Notes under the pieces: model-generated
The model's database searches: none
The model's input: the letters and a program-made list of their open reading frames with translations, nothing else
Told to the model about the DNA's origin: nothing
Made by a program: the position numbers and the translations under genes
DNA from: RGIG1993 sp964564225
GTDB taxonomy: Bacteria; Bacillota; Clostridia; Oscillospirales; CAG-272
Direction: 5' to 3'
Length of the DNA stretch: 39,809 nt
Assembly (NCBI GenBank): GCA_964564225.1
Contig: CAZMAF010000007.1
Coordinates: 1-39,809 of the forward strand
In this document: positions 31,459 through 39,561 of the stretch, piece by piece
Layout of the letters: each line of letters begins with the position of its first letter
How positions within the stretch are numbered: position 1 is the first letter of the stretch

Positions 31459-32112
31459 ATGAAAATAGATTTGCATGTGCACACTTCGGAAATAAGCGGA
31501 TGCGCGCATCTTTCTGCAGAAGAAACGGTACGTATGTACGCTGAAGCCGGGTATGATGCGCTCGTTATCACCAATCATTTTGCATCGTACAATAAGAATC
31601 GCTTTGAAAAACACGGTCGCAATTTTATTGAAGAATACGAGGCGTGTTACGAAAAGGCGAAAGTTTGCGGCGAGAAATACAGCGTTAAGATTTTTTGCGG
31701 TTATGAGCTTCGTTTCGATCAGAACGAAAACGATTATCTGATTTACGGAATGACGGTTGAAGATGCCCGTGAGTGCGACAAGATTTTTACGATGACGCCC
31801 CGTGAGTTTTCGGATTTTGCCAAGGAGCGTGGTATTTTATTCTATCAGGCGCACCCGTTCAGAAATCGTATGACGGTAGTGTATCCGCCGTATCTTTTTG
31901 GTATAGAAGTGAAAAACGGCAATCCGAGACATGATTCGCGCAACGAGATCGCATTGAGCTGGGCAGAGCGTTTTGGACTTCATATGATCGGTGGCTCTGA
32001 CTGTCATCAAAGCGAGGATGTTGGTATCAGCGGCATTGTGACAGATGAGGATGTGAATTCTATTGAGGAGCTGGTGGAAATCTTGAAGAGGGATGCGTAC
32101 CGTATTATATGA
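31459..32112 (+). CDS. PHP-domain metal-dependent phosphoesterase, second copy
   Basis: The 217-residue protein is paralogous to the 193-912 product. It shares DLHVHTSEIS at the start, ITNHF, FCGYEL, QAHPFRN and GGSDCH in the same order and spacing. As in other PHP proteins these His, Asp and Glu residues should bind a metal cluster; the substrate is not evident. It overlaps the downstream methyltransferase by 4 bp (ATGA), so the two are translated together. Confidence 0.85.
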   Translation: MKIDLHVHTSEISGCAHLSAEETVRMYAEAGYDALVITNHFASYNKNRFEKHGRNFIEEYEACYEKAKVCGEKYSVKIFCGYELRFDQNENDYLIYGMTVEDARECDKIFTMTPREFSDFAKERGILFYQAHPFRNRMTVVYPPYLFGIEVKNGNPRHDSRNEIALSWAERFGLHMIGGSDCHQSEDVGISGIVTDEDVNSIEELVEILKRDAYRII

Positions 32113-33287
32113 GTAAGCGGGATACTGTTCTTTCTGTTTTGACCGAAGAACTTGCGGCGCATACTTTGGAAAAAATTGTTTTTTCAAGGCCGTACGATAA
32201 GAAGATAAAAAAAGCCACTGTTAAGCTTTTCAAAAAGCGGGAAGATATTTTTTGTCAGATCGAGCGTTTTACCGTCTCAAATAAAGCGATACATGAAAAT
32301 ATTGCATTGTCCGATGCACCGGAAAGGCTTTTTGTAATGGCGACTGAAGAATTTGTACAGACGGATATTTTTTCGAAAAACGGTTTTTGTGAAATCCTTG
32401 TATCAAAAAACGGACACATTCATATTGCCGATAAAAGAAAGAAATCCGAAAAGGTTCAGGTTGCCGAGGTTGCGGCACACAACCGTGAAAAGAAGTATTT
32501 GCTTGACGTAAAAATACATACTTCTTTTCTGTCGCTTCTCGGCGTTTGTGATGAAAAGGGAAGAATTTTTGAAAAGAAGCGTTCAAAATTCCGACAGATC
32601 AATCGTTTTTTGGAGTTACTCGATGATGTATATGATTCGCTTCCGAAAGAGGGTTGCTTGACAGTATGCGATCTTTGTTGCGGTAAAAGCTATCTGACCT
32701 TTGCCGTATACTATTATTTGACCTCGTTGAAAAATCGCGAAGTTAGAATGTACGGGATTGATTTGAAAGAAGATGTTATTTCGTATTGTAAAGAAGTTGC
32801 TAAAACGCTTGGATGCGAAGGTCTTGAATTTTTGTGTCAGGATATTACGGCGTTTTCCCTTGATGGAACGGTAGATATGGTCGTGTCGCTTCACGCTTGT
32901 GATATTGCCACCGATATTGTACTCGATTTTGCGATTCGGGAAAGGGCAAGGGTGATTTTATCAACGCCTTGTTGTCACCACGAAATGATGCGGCAGCTTG
33001 ACACGCCTGCTCTTTCGTTTATTACCCAGCATTCGATGCTTAAGCAAAAGCTATGCGATGCTGCAACCGATGCTTTGCGGGGTTTGAAATTGGAGTCGTT
33101 TGGGTATCGTGTGGATATGCCGGAGTTGATTGATGCCGAAGAAACGCCAAAGAATCTGATGATTCGTGCGGTGTGTAACGGAAAGCGAAATCCCACCAAC
33201 GAGCAGATTGCCAAAAAACGGTATTTTGCAGCGTGCGAATTCCTTGGTGCAAAACCGTATCTCGGACTTGCGGAACAAGAAAAATAA
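32109..33287 (+). CDS. Class I SAM-dependent methyltransferase (Methyltransf_32 type)
   Basis: The 392-residue protein has an N-terminal region of about 170 residues and a C-terminal Rossmann methyltransferase domain. The SAM motif is VCDLCCGKSYLTF, followed by an acidic MYGIDLKED strand end, VSLHACDIATD and STPCCHHEMM. The Cys/His-rich HACD and PCCHHE motifs are typical of the Methyltransf_32 family, which probably acts on RNA, but the substrate is unknown. It overlaps the PHP gene by 4 bp. Its stop lies 44 bp before mscL. Confidence 0.85.
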   Translation: MSKRDTVLSVLTEELAAHTLEKIVFSRPYDKKIKKATVKLFKKREDIFCQIERFTVSNKAIHENIALSDAPERLFVMATEEFVQTDIFSKNGFCEILVSKNGHIHIADKRKKSEKVQVAEVAAHNREKKYLLDVKIHTSFLSLLGVCDEKGRIFEKKRSKFRQINRFLELLDDVYDSLPKEGCLTVCDLCCGKSYLTFAVYYYLTSLKNREVRMYGIDLKEDVISYCKEVAKTLGCEGLEFLCQDITAFSLDGTVDMVVSLHACDIATDIVLDFAIRERARVILSTPCCHHEMMRQLDTPALSFITQHSMLKQKLCDAATDALRGLKLESFGYRVDMPELIDAEETPKNLMIRAVCNGKRNPTNEQIAKKRYFAACEFLGAKPYLGLAEQEK

Positions 33288-33331
33288 TTTAAAAAGAAAT
33301 AAACTTATGTAAAGAAAGGATTTTTAAAATT

Positions 33332-33877
33332 ATGTTAAAGAAAAACAAGAAAAAGAGTAGCTTCTGGGCGGATTTTAAGAAGTTTATTACCAGAGGCAAC
33401 GTAATCGACATGGCAGTCGGCGTTGTAGTCGGCGGCGCGTTCAGCAAGATTGTTACCGGTCTTGTGAATTATGTTATCAATCCTTTTGTCGGGATCTTCA
33501 TGCGATCCGGTTCTCTTGATGATGTTAAGACGGTCATTACGCCCGAGTCGCTTGATGAAGCCGGCGAGGTTGTGACTGAAGAGGTTGCGATTTTGTGGGG
33601 CACATGGCTTCAGACGATCATTGATTTTATTATTGTGGCGTTTTGTATTTTTGTGGTTGTCCGTATTATTACCGGTATTAGAAATAAGCTTGAAGAAAAG
33701 AAAAGGGAAGAAGAAGCTGCTCAAAGAGCAGAGGCGGATGCTAAGGCTGCTGCCGAAAAAGCTGCTGCGGACGAGGCTGCTACCGCATTTGCTGAAAAGC
33801 AGGCAAAACTTGATGCCGCTATACTCAATCAGGAAAAGTTGCTTTCGGAAATTTGCGAACTTTTGAAGAATAAGTAA
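33332..33877 (+). CDS. mscL: Large-conductance mechanosensitive channel with long C-terminal helix
   Basis: MscL is a pentameric safety valve that opens under osmotic downshock. The 181-residue protein has the N-terminal amphipathic helix FWADFKKFITRGNVIDMAVG, pore helix TM1 (about 25-50), TM2 (about 90-115), and a C-terminal bundle ending LLSEICELLKNK. Between TM2 and that bundle is a charged, alanine-rich stretch (about 118-168: KKREEEAAQRAEADAKAAAE and onward). It makes the protein about 45-50 residues longer than E. coli or B. subtilis MscL and probably extends the cytoplasmic coiled coil. The ribosome-binding site AAAGGA is 11 bp from the start. Confidence 0.95.
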   Translation: MLKKNKKKSSFWADFKKFITRGNVIDMAVGVVVGGAFSKIVTGLVNYVINPFVGIFMRSGSLDDVKTVITPESLDEAGEVVTEEVAILWGTWLQTIIDFIIVAFCIFVVVRIITGIRNKLEEKKREEEAAQRAEADAKAAAEKAAADEAATAFAEKQAKLDAAILNQEKLLSEICELLKNK

Positions 33878-33880
33878 TTT

Positions 33881-33917
33881 AAAGTAAAAACCACGGCTTT
33901 TCCGTGGTTTTTACTTT
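33881..33917 (+). terminator. Terminator after mscL
   Basis: A 16-bp perfect stem (33881-33896 with 33902-33917; core AACCACGG/CCGTGGTT) with a 5-nt loop and a U-rich 3' arm, 4 bp after the stop. Confidence 0.9.
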
Positions 33918-33953
33918 AATTCCGGTAGCGCGACTGTGTATAAGGAGGCTTAC

Positions 33954-34310
33954 ATGATGCTCACAAAGTATAACGAAGATTTTTGGAAAGCGGTCGATAC
34001 GATTGTATTATCAGGAAAAATTGTAATTGAAAGGCCAAAGGGAAGCGCACATCCGAGATTTCCTGCATTACGGTATGAATTGGATTATGGATATATCGAG
34101 AATACGGCTTCGATGGACGGCGAGGGAATCGACGTATGGCGCGGGTCGTTACCGTTGGCTTCGGTAAATGCTGTTATTTGTATTGTTGATCTTTTAAAAC
34201 GGGATTCCGAGATCAAACTCCTGATTGGTTGTACCGAGGAAGAAATGAATACCGTGTATGCGTTCCATAACGGTACGGAAGGTATGAAAGGGATTTTGAT
34301 TAAACGATAG
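33954..34310 (+). CDS. Short inorganic pyrophosphatase-like protein
   Basis: The 118-residue protein keeps the family I pyrophosphatase core: IERPKGSAHPRFP, then LDYGYI, then MDGEGIDVW. The usual DGDPxD active-site loop reads D55-G-E57-G-I-D60, so one catalytic Asp is replaced by Glu, and the later Asp region is shortened. Classical enzymes have about 170 residues. Similar short versions occur in Clostridia; activity is unproven. The frame opens at a GTG (33936), but AAGGAGG at 33942-33948 places the start at the ATG at 33954 (a second ATG follows at 33957). No separate promoter was found. Confidence 0.75.
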   Translation: MMLTKYNEDFWKAVDTIVLSGKIVIERPKGSAHPRFPALRYELDYGYIENTASMDGEGIDVWRGSLPLASVNAVICIVDLLKRDSEIKLLIGCTEEEMNTVYAFHNGTEGMKGILIKR

Positions 34311-34320
34311 TCTTGAAATG

Positions 34321-34358
34321 AAAAACCGCTGAGTTTTGCAATGCTCTGCGGTTTTTTG
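34321..34358. terminator. Bidirectional terminator between the pyrophosphatase-like gene and mnmM
   Basis: AAAACCGC-T-GAG pairs with CTC-T-GCGGTTTT around an 8-nt loop, with one T-T mismatch, and A and T runs on either side. It ends both convergent transcripts. Confidence 0.8.
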
Positions 34359-34370
34359 TTTGGAGGTGTT

Positions 34371-34922
34371 TTATCCTTTTTCGACGAGAAAGAAAAAAGG
34401 CGAGGAAGGGGAGTTTACAATATTGAATTTGGCAGTCAGGATGCGGCTTCGGTCATAAGTGGCAAGTAATTCTTCTACCAAGCGCCCTTCTACCGTTCCT
34501 TCCTCGTGACCGGGATAAACAGCGATGATCAGACAGCCGTCGCGTTCGAGTAATTCAATTGCTGCTTGGATGGCAGGAATGGTGGTTTCGTGCAGGGTGG
34601 TAATACTTTTGTCTCCGCCGGGCAAAAATCCGAGATTAAACATACCGACGAGGATTTTTTCGTTGACATAATCCCTGACTTTATGGTGCGAGTCACAAAT
34701 AAGCGTATAATTTTCGGGAGCATTTTGTGATTTTAAAAATTGTCGTGTAGAGGTGAGCGCCGCTTCTTGAATATCAAATGCATATACTTTTCCTTCACTG
34801 CCGACGGCGCGGGATAAAAAGAGGGTATCGTGACCGTTTCCCATGGTGAAGTCGACGGCGGTACAGCCGCGCTTCAGATGTTGCAAGATAAAATGTTTAT
34901 GCGTTTCGAGCAAGTCTAACAT
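34371..34922 (-). CDS. mnmM: tRNA (mnm5s2U34) methyltransferase MnmM (YtqB family)
   Basis: The 183-residue class I methyltransferase has the SAM motif VDFTMGNGHDTLFL and the family-specific segments MFNLGFLPGGDK and IIAVYPGHEEG. Proteins of this kind (former rRNA_methylase family, B. subtilis YtqB) are the Gram-positive MnmM, which methylates 5-aminomethyl-2-thiouridine at the tRNA wobble position. The gene follows mnmE by 12 bp, and mnmE supplies an earlier step of the same modification, which supports the assignment. Confidence 0.88.
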   Translation of the reverse strand: MLDLLETHKHFILQHLKRGCTAVDFTMGNGHDTLFLSRAVGSEGKVYAFDIQEAALTSTRQFLKSQNAPENYTLICDSHHKVRDYVNEKILVGMFNLGFLPGGDKSITTLHETTIPAIQAAIELLERDGCLIIAVYPGHEEGTVEGRLVEELLATYDRSRILTAKFNIVNSPSSPFFFLVEKG

Positions 34923-34934
34923 AATTGTCCTCCA

Positions 34935-36320
34935 TTATTTACCGACACAGAAACGGTGAAAGATGCTGTCAACAATATCCATCGTGACACTTCGTCCGTC
35001 AACGTCGCCGAGCGCGGACATAGCGTTTTCGATATCAAGTCCCGCTACGTCTTGTGAGAATCCGTTATCCAACGCCGAGATAGCATTGTCTATTGCTGAT
35101 TTTGCGCGTAAAAGGGTTGATTTCTGCCGCGCGTTTGATAAAATGGCGGTTTGCGAATAATCAATATCACCCTTTGCAAAAAGCGATTCTACGGTGTTTT
35201 TCAGTTCTTCTATGCCGTTTCCGGTTTGCGCAGAAAGCGAAAGAATTGCATGATAGGTCTGAAGGTGGTGAAGATAGGTTTCGCTTTTGTCGATGTTCAT
35301 GTCGTTTTTGTTGAGTATAGCGATTTTAGGAACGGAAAGTGCATTGATTTTTTTAATAAATAGTTCGTCTTCATCGGAGCAAGGCAGAGAAGCGTCGAAT
35401 ACAGCGAGAATGAGTTCTGCTTTTTCAAGAGTTGAGACAGAGCGCTCGATTCCGATTTTTTCAACTTCGTCATCCGATGCATGTATGCCTGCCGTATCGA
35501 CGAGGACCAGGCGGATTTTTCCGATGGTTGCTTTTTCTTCAAGATAGTCGCGCGTTGTCCCGGCAATGCCGGAAACGATGGCGCGTTCTCTGCCGAGCAA
35601 GGCGTTCATCAAGGAGGATTTACCGGTATTGGGTTTGCCTGCTACAACGGTGTAAATACCGTCTGTAATGGCGTGTCCCGTTATATACGAGGCAATCAAT
35701 TGTTCGATATGTTCACGGATGTTTACAAGCTTTTGACGAATTTCCTTGCTTGAAAGATCGGTGAGATCTTCGTCGGGATAATCGGCGTAAACGTAGGTTT
35801 GCGAGACAATTTCCAAAAGCGCCGCGTAAAGTGAGTTCAGTTCCTTTGAAAGTATCCCCGAGGTGTGTTGTCTTGCAAGCTTGATCTGATCTTCGGTTTC
35901 GGCATCAATGAGATCAATGACGGCTTCCGCCTCTGTCAGTGTAAGTTTGCCGTTAATAAAAGCGCGTTTCGTAAATTCGCCTGGGCCGGCCTGAACTGCA
36001 CCCGCGGCGAGAATGGCAGTCAGGACGGTTTCGGTAATGAGTATACCGCCGTGACAGGAAATCTCTACGGTGTCTTCGCCCGTATAGGAGTGCGGAGCGC
36101 GAAAGATGGTGGCTATACCGTCGTCAAGAATCATGTTTCTTTCGGTAATATCGCCGTAAACGACACGATTTGTGGGTGTGTCAGCGAGTTTTTTCTTGTT
36201 TTTGGGGCAAAATACAGCATCGGCGATTGGAATAGCGTCTGAGCCTGAAATTCGTATTGTGGCAATGCCTCCTCTGCCGTATGGAGTGGCAATAGCGGCA
36301 ATTGTGGTGGGAAATGTCAT
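34935..36320 (-). CDS. mnmE: tRNA uridine-5-carboxymethylaminomethyl modification GTPase MnmE
   Basis: MnmE with MnmG installs (carboxymethyl)aminomethyl groups on wobble uridine. The 461-residue protein has the N-terminal folate-binding domain (TIAAIATPYGRGGIATIRISG), a helical domain, an inserted G domain with G1 GKPNTGKSS, IAGTTRDYLEE, DTAGIH and NKND, and the C-terminal C(V)GK signature with the catalytic-type cysteine. CGGAG lies 7 bp before the start. mnmG is not in the window. Confidence 0.98.
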   Translation of the reverse strand: MTFPTTIAAIATPYGRGGIATIRISGSDAIPIADAVFCPKNKKKLADTPTNRVVYGDITERNMILDDGIATIFRAPHSYTGEDTVEISCHGGILITETVLTAILAAGAVQAGPGEFTKRAFINGKLTLTEAEAVIDLIDAETEDQIKLARQHTSGILSKELNSLYAALLEIVSQTYVYADYPDEDLTDLSSKEIRQKLVNIREHIEQLIASYITGHAITDGIYTVVAGKPNTGKSSLMNALLGRERAIVSGIAGTTRDYLEEKATIGKIRLVLVDTAGIHASDDEVEKIGIERSVSTLEKAELILAVFDASLPCSDEDELFIKKINALSVPKIAILNKNDMNIDKSETYLHHLQTYHAILSLSAQTGNGIEELKNTVESLFAKGDIDYSQTAILSNARQKSTLLRAKSAIDNAISALDNGFSQDVAGLDIENAMSALGDVDGRSVTMDIVDSIFHRFCVGK

Positions 36321-36363
36321 ATAAAAACTCCGATATTAATGACTGTTTTGTTTTGCAATATAG

Positions 36364-37152
36364 TTACAAAAGGTAATCCTGGATATAGTGGACAGAGAGA
36401 TCGATCCATTGCGCTGCGTGTTGAGTGCCTTCGTATACCCCGTAGCTGAATCCGTGTCTGCCGTATGGAAAGATATGGAGTTCTACAGGGATGTTTTTTT
36501 CGATTAGCGCCGAAGCTAACATCATTGAATTTTGTACGGGAACGGTTTTGTCATTGACTGTATGCGCAATAAAGCATGGGGGAGAGTTATCCTTGACATT
36601 AAGCTCTGACGAAAGAAATGCTCTCATTTCCAGATCGTCTTGCATATTACCGAGCAGGTTGTTTCGTGTGCTGCGATCGGTATATTCTCCCATTGTGATA
36701 ACAGGATAACAAAGAATGCCAAGGTTGGGACGTGATGAAATTTTATCGATTTCGTCACCGTTCTCTTTGCCTTCATCAAAGTGCGTGACTGCCATTGAGG
36801 CAAGGTGTCCGCCAGCTGAAAAGCCGAGAATGGCAATTTTATCTTCATCGTAGCCGTATACTGATGCGAGGGAGCGCACGACTCTGATGGCGCGCAACAC
36901 GTCTTCAAGTTGTGTGGGATATTGATAGGGATAGATGCGGTATTCGAGAACAAATGCGGAAATACCGTGCTTATTATAGATTTGGGCAATAATTTCGCCT
37001 TCGCGGTCATTACAAAGCTTGGAATAGCCGCCGCCGGGGCAGACGATTACGCAGGCTTTTGAGTTTTCTTTAGGAAAGGGGATAAGCTTGGGTATTTGTC
37101 CAAGATTTTCGTCGTAATAGGGAATGGTATTGCTCCAAAGCGAATACACCAT
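36364..37152 (-). CDS. Alpha/beta hydrolase, acetyl-esterase-like
   Basis: The 262-residue protein has the oxyanion loop PGGGY (39-43), the nucleophile motif GFSAGG with S112, a late NDKTVPVQNS loop for the acid, and GRHGFSYG for the catalytic His. This resembles the BD-FAE/acetyl-xylan-esterase group that removes acyl groups from plant polysaccharides; the natural substrate cannot be deduced. No signal peptide is visible, so it probably acts in the cytoplasm. The frame opens at 37227, but GGAGAA 6 bp before 37152 and the downstream position of the promoter support the later ATG. It is followed by mnmE after 43 bp. Confidence 0.82.
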   Translation of the reverse strand: MVYSLWSNTIPYYDENLGQIPKLIPFPKENSKACVIVCPGGGYSKLCNDREGEIIAQIYNKHGISAFVLEYRIYPYQYPTQLEDVLRAIRVVRSLASVYGYDEDKIAILGFSAGGHLASMAVTHFDEGKENGDEIDKISSRPNLGILCYPVITMGEYTDRSTRNNLLGNMQDDLEMRAFLSSELNVKDNSPPCFIAHTVNDKTVPVQNSMMLASALIEKNIPVELHIFPYGRHGFSYGVYEGTQHAAQWIDLSVHYIQDYLL

Positions 37153-37198
37153 ATTAACTTCTCCTGAGTGCTTGTAGGATGATAATAAAATTGAGTAA

Positions 37199-37227
37199 AT
37201 TATATCAAAATTTGTTGCTGTTGTCAA
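37199..37227 (-). promoter_or_regulatory. Consensus promoter of hydrolase-mnmE-mnmM
   Basis: On the minus strand TTGACA (37227-37222), a 17-bp spacer and TATAAT (37204-37199): an exact consensus. It shows that the frame upstream of 37152 is not translated. Confidence 0.9.
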
Positions 37228-37255
37228 TAAAATTCAGAAACTTTACGAAAAGGGG

Positions 37256-37284
37256 TTTACAAAATTCAAAAAGTAAGGTATACT
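37256..37284 (+). promoter_or_regulatory. Promoter of glyA
   Basis: TTTACA (37256-37261), a 17-bp spacer and TATACT (37279-37284). The leader is only about 40 nt, with a small ACCG/CGGT stem before the AAAGGAG site. It is divergent from the hydrolase promoter. Confidence 0.8.
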
Positions 37285-37331
37285 GTCCGTGTATTTGACA
37301 GTAAACCGTACATGCGGTAAAGGAGTTTATT

Positions 37332-38588
37332 ATGATTTTATACAGTTGCGCATATCTCAAAGAGTTTGATCCCGACGTTGCCGCTGCGATTGAAAAGGAA
37401 TTGAAACGTCAGCGGGACGGTATTGAGTTGATAGCTTCTGAAAATTTTGTTAGCCAAGCGGTAATGGCGGCAAATGCCTCTGTGCTTACCAATAAGTATG
37501 CTGAAGGTTATTCCGGTAAACGCTATTACGGCGGTTGCGAATGTGTGGATGTCGTTGAGGATATTGCTATTGAGCGTGCAAAGGCGTTGTTCGGCGCGGC
37601 GTATGCTAACGTACAACCTCACAGTGGCGCGCAGGCAAATACGGCAGTTTATCTTGCGTTTTTACAGCCTGGTGATACTGTTCTCGGTATGTCACTTGCC
37701 GAGGGCGGTCATTTGACACACGGTTCTCCTGTTAATATTTCGGGTTTGTTTTATAATTTTGTTCCTTACGGTATTAGTCCCGAAACAGGCAGAATTGATT
37801 ATGATGAGGTAGAACGTCTTGCTAAAGAGCATAAGCCGAAGTTGATCGTTGCGGGCGCATCGGCGTATCCAAGGGCGATTGATTTTGAACGTTTTGCGAA
37901 GATTGCACATGAAAACGGCGCACTTTTAATGGTAGATATGGCGCATATTGCCGGACTTGTTGCAACGGGCTTCCATCAGAACCCCGTGCCGTATGCTGAT
38001 ATTGTGACTACAACGACACATAAGACACTTCGCGGTCCTCGCGGCGGTTTGATTTTGACTAACAATGAGGAATATGCCAAAAAGATCAATAAAGCAATTT
38101 TCCCGGGTACGCAGGGCGGTCCTTTGATGCATACCATTGCCGCAAAAGCTGTTGCGTTTGGCGAGGCGTTAAAGCCTGAATTTAAGGCGTATGCTGAAAG
38201 AGTAGTAAAGAATGCGCGCGCATTTGCTTTGGGTCTTTCGATGCAGTGTTTTGATATGGTTTCGGGTGGCACGGATAATCACTTGATCTTGCTTGATCTT
38301 CGTAATTTCAATATTACCGGCAAAGAGCTTGAAAAGCGCCTTGACTCCGTTCATATTACGGTTAATAAGAATGCCATTCCCAACGATCCCCAGAGTCCGT
38401 TTATTACCTCGGGTATCCGTCTTGGCACGCCTGCTGCTACGACGAGAGGTCTTCAGAGTGATGATTTTGTTACGCTTGCGCGTCTCATTCGTATTGCATG
38501 CGAGGATCATTTTGAAGAAATGGCGGATTATATCCGTTCTGAAGTACAGATGCTTTGCGAAAAGTATCCGCTTTATCCTATTAAATAA
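37332..38588 (+). CDS. glyA: Serine hydroxymethyltransferase
   Basis: GlyA interconverts serine and glycine and charges tetrahydrofolate with one-carbon units. The 418-residue, PLP-dependent enzyme has GIELIASENFVS, the YAEGYSGKRYYGGCE loop, and the PLP lysine K231 in TTTTHKTLRGPRGG. Length is normal. AAAGGAG precedes the ATG. The first residues (ILYSCAYLKEF) are atypical, but no better start exists. It is monocistronic between its own promoter and terminator. Its methylenetetrahydrofolate product is the methyl donor of TrmFO and the C1 source for MnmEG, both represented in this window. Confidence 0.98.
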   Translation: MILYSCAYLKEFDPDVAAAIEKELKRQRDGIELIASENFVSQAVMAANASVLTNKYAEGYSGKRYYGGCECVDVVEDIAIERAKALFGAAYANVQPHSGAQANTAVYLAFLQPGDTVLGMSLAEGGHLTHGSPVNISGLFYNFVPYGISPETGRIDYDEVERLAKEHKPKLIVAGASAYPRAIDFERFAKIAHENGALLMVDMAHIAGLVATGFHQNPVPYADIVTTTTHKTLRGPRGGLILTNNEEYAKKINKAIFPGTQGGPLMHTIAAKAVAFGEALKPEFKAYAERVVKNARAFALGLSMQCFDMVSGGTDNHLILLDLRNFNITGKELEKRLDSVHITVNKNAIPNDPQSPFITSGIRLGTPAATTRGLQSDDFVTLARLIRIACEDHFEEMADYIRSEVQMLCEKYPLYPIK

Positions 38589-38592
38589 TCGT

Positions 38593-38622
38593 AAAACCCC
38601 GACAAATTGTCGGGGTTTTGTT
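38593..38622. terminator. Terminator between glyA and the aminotransferase gene
   Basis: AAAACCCCGAC pairs with GTCGGGGTTTT, with T-rich flank TTTTGTTATT. It lies 4 bp after glyA and next to the stop of the convergent gene, so it probably serves both. Confidence 0.85.
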
Positions 38623-38623
38623 A

Positions 38624-39466
38624 TTACGGTGTCGTTTCTTTGAGAAAATCGCCAAGTAGAGCATCTTGCAAGCGTTTTAAAAGGTCTGGATTTTTACCAC
38701 CTACGGTTTTTCCGTCAATCTCACATACGGCAAGACACATAGATCCTGCCGATGTGACGAGAATTTCGTCCGCTTCAAGCATTTCTTCCATCATAAAGGG
38801 GCGTTCTTCTACCGAAAGACCAAATTCACGGCATTTCGTCATCAGGTGTCCCCGTTGAATGCCGGCGAGGATCATGCTGTCGGCAGGGGGGACGACAAGA
38901 GTTGTGTCTTTGATAAATTGAATGTTGGAGTGCGCACACTCGGTCACTCTGCCGTTTCGATGGAATACACATTCGTCAAGTCCTGCATTTTTTGCGGCGG
39001 TTGCGGCCAGAACGGAGGGAATAAGATTCAGGCTTTTGATATTGCAATGGAAAAAGCGTGTATCTTCACGGGAAAGCAGACGGATTTTTTTATAGGTTTC
39101 ACGGATTGACATCGGGCGGATGATGATCCAGAAATTTGCCTTCATTTTGTCGGTATAGGCGTGACTTCGCGGCATTGTACCACGCGATAGCTGCCAATAG
39201 ACGAAAACCTCGTCGGCATCTACTTTTTTAACCATTTCGTTGATGGTATCGGTCATTTCCTTTTTTGTGCAGGGCGGTACAATGCCAAGCTCGTTTGCAC
39301 CACGGAAAATTCTGTCTATATGTTCGTGCAGGGAGTATACGATACCGTTTCTGGCATAGGCTGAGTCGTAAAGCCCGTCGCCAAAAGAGCAGGCGCGGTC
39401 GTTCATGGGTACTTGCATGGAATCGAGTTCGCCGTATAAACCGTTATAGTAACCGAGTGTTTTCAT
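38624..39466 (-). CDS. Class IV aminotransferase, D-amino-acid aminotransferase-like
   Basis: The 280-residue fold-type IV PLP enzyme has the catalytic lysine at K144 (CNIKSLNLIP) and the PLP-nitrogen glutamate at E176 (GRVTECAHSN), one residue from the positions in Bacillus D-amino-acid transaminase (K145, E177). The start NDRACSFGDGLYDSAY and the length also fit. A D-alanine/D-glutamate exchange role for peptidoglycan is likely. Branched-chain or 4-amino-4-deoxychorismate activities of the same fold cannot be excluded. It has its own promoter. Confidence 0.8.
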   Translation of the reverse strand: MKTLGYYNGLYGELDSMQVPMNDRACSFGDGLYDSAYARNGIVYSLHEHIDRIFRGANELGIVPPCTKKEMTDTINEMVKKVDADEVFVYWQLSRGTMPRSHAYTDKMKANFWIIIRPMSIRETYKKIRLLSREDTRFFHCNIKSLNLIPSVLAATAAKNAGLDECVFHRNGRVTECAHSNIQFIKDTTLVVPPADSMILAGIQRGHLMTKCREFGLSVEERPFMMEEMLEADEILVTSAGSMCLAVCEIDGKTVGGKNPDLLKRLQDALLGDFLKETTP

Positions 39467-39532
39467 GAGGTGTCCTTTCTGTGTGCTTGCATCAGTATTT
39501 ACATTTTGATGTAAGCAATTGTCATTATTGAT

Positions 39533-39561
39533 AGTATATCACAGATTTTCTCTTTTGACAA
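39533..39561 (-). promoter_or_regulatory. Promoter of the class IV aminotransferase gene
   Basis: On the minus strand TTGTCA (39561-39556), a 17-bp spacer and TATACT (39538-39533), with a leader of about 60 nt containing a small ACAT/ATGT stem. The promoter lies in the 3' end of the broken YD-repeat frame. Confidence 0.8.

Noticed and set aside
37153..37227. 25-residue N-terminal extension of the alpha/beta hydrolase
   Set aside because: It overlaps an exact-consensus promoter; the ATG at 37152 has a good ribosome-binding site.
37285..37331. Glycine or other riboswitch upstream of glyA
   Set aside because: The promoter leaves a leader of about 40 nt, too short for any known aptamer class; only a small ACCG/CGGT stem is present.
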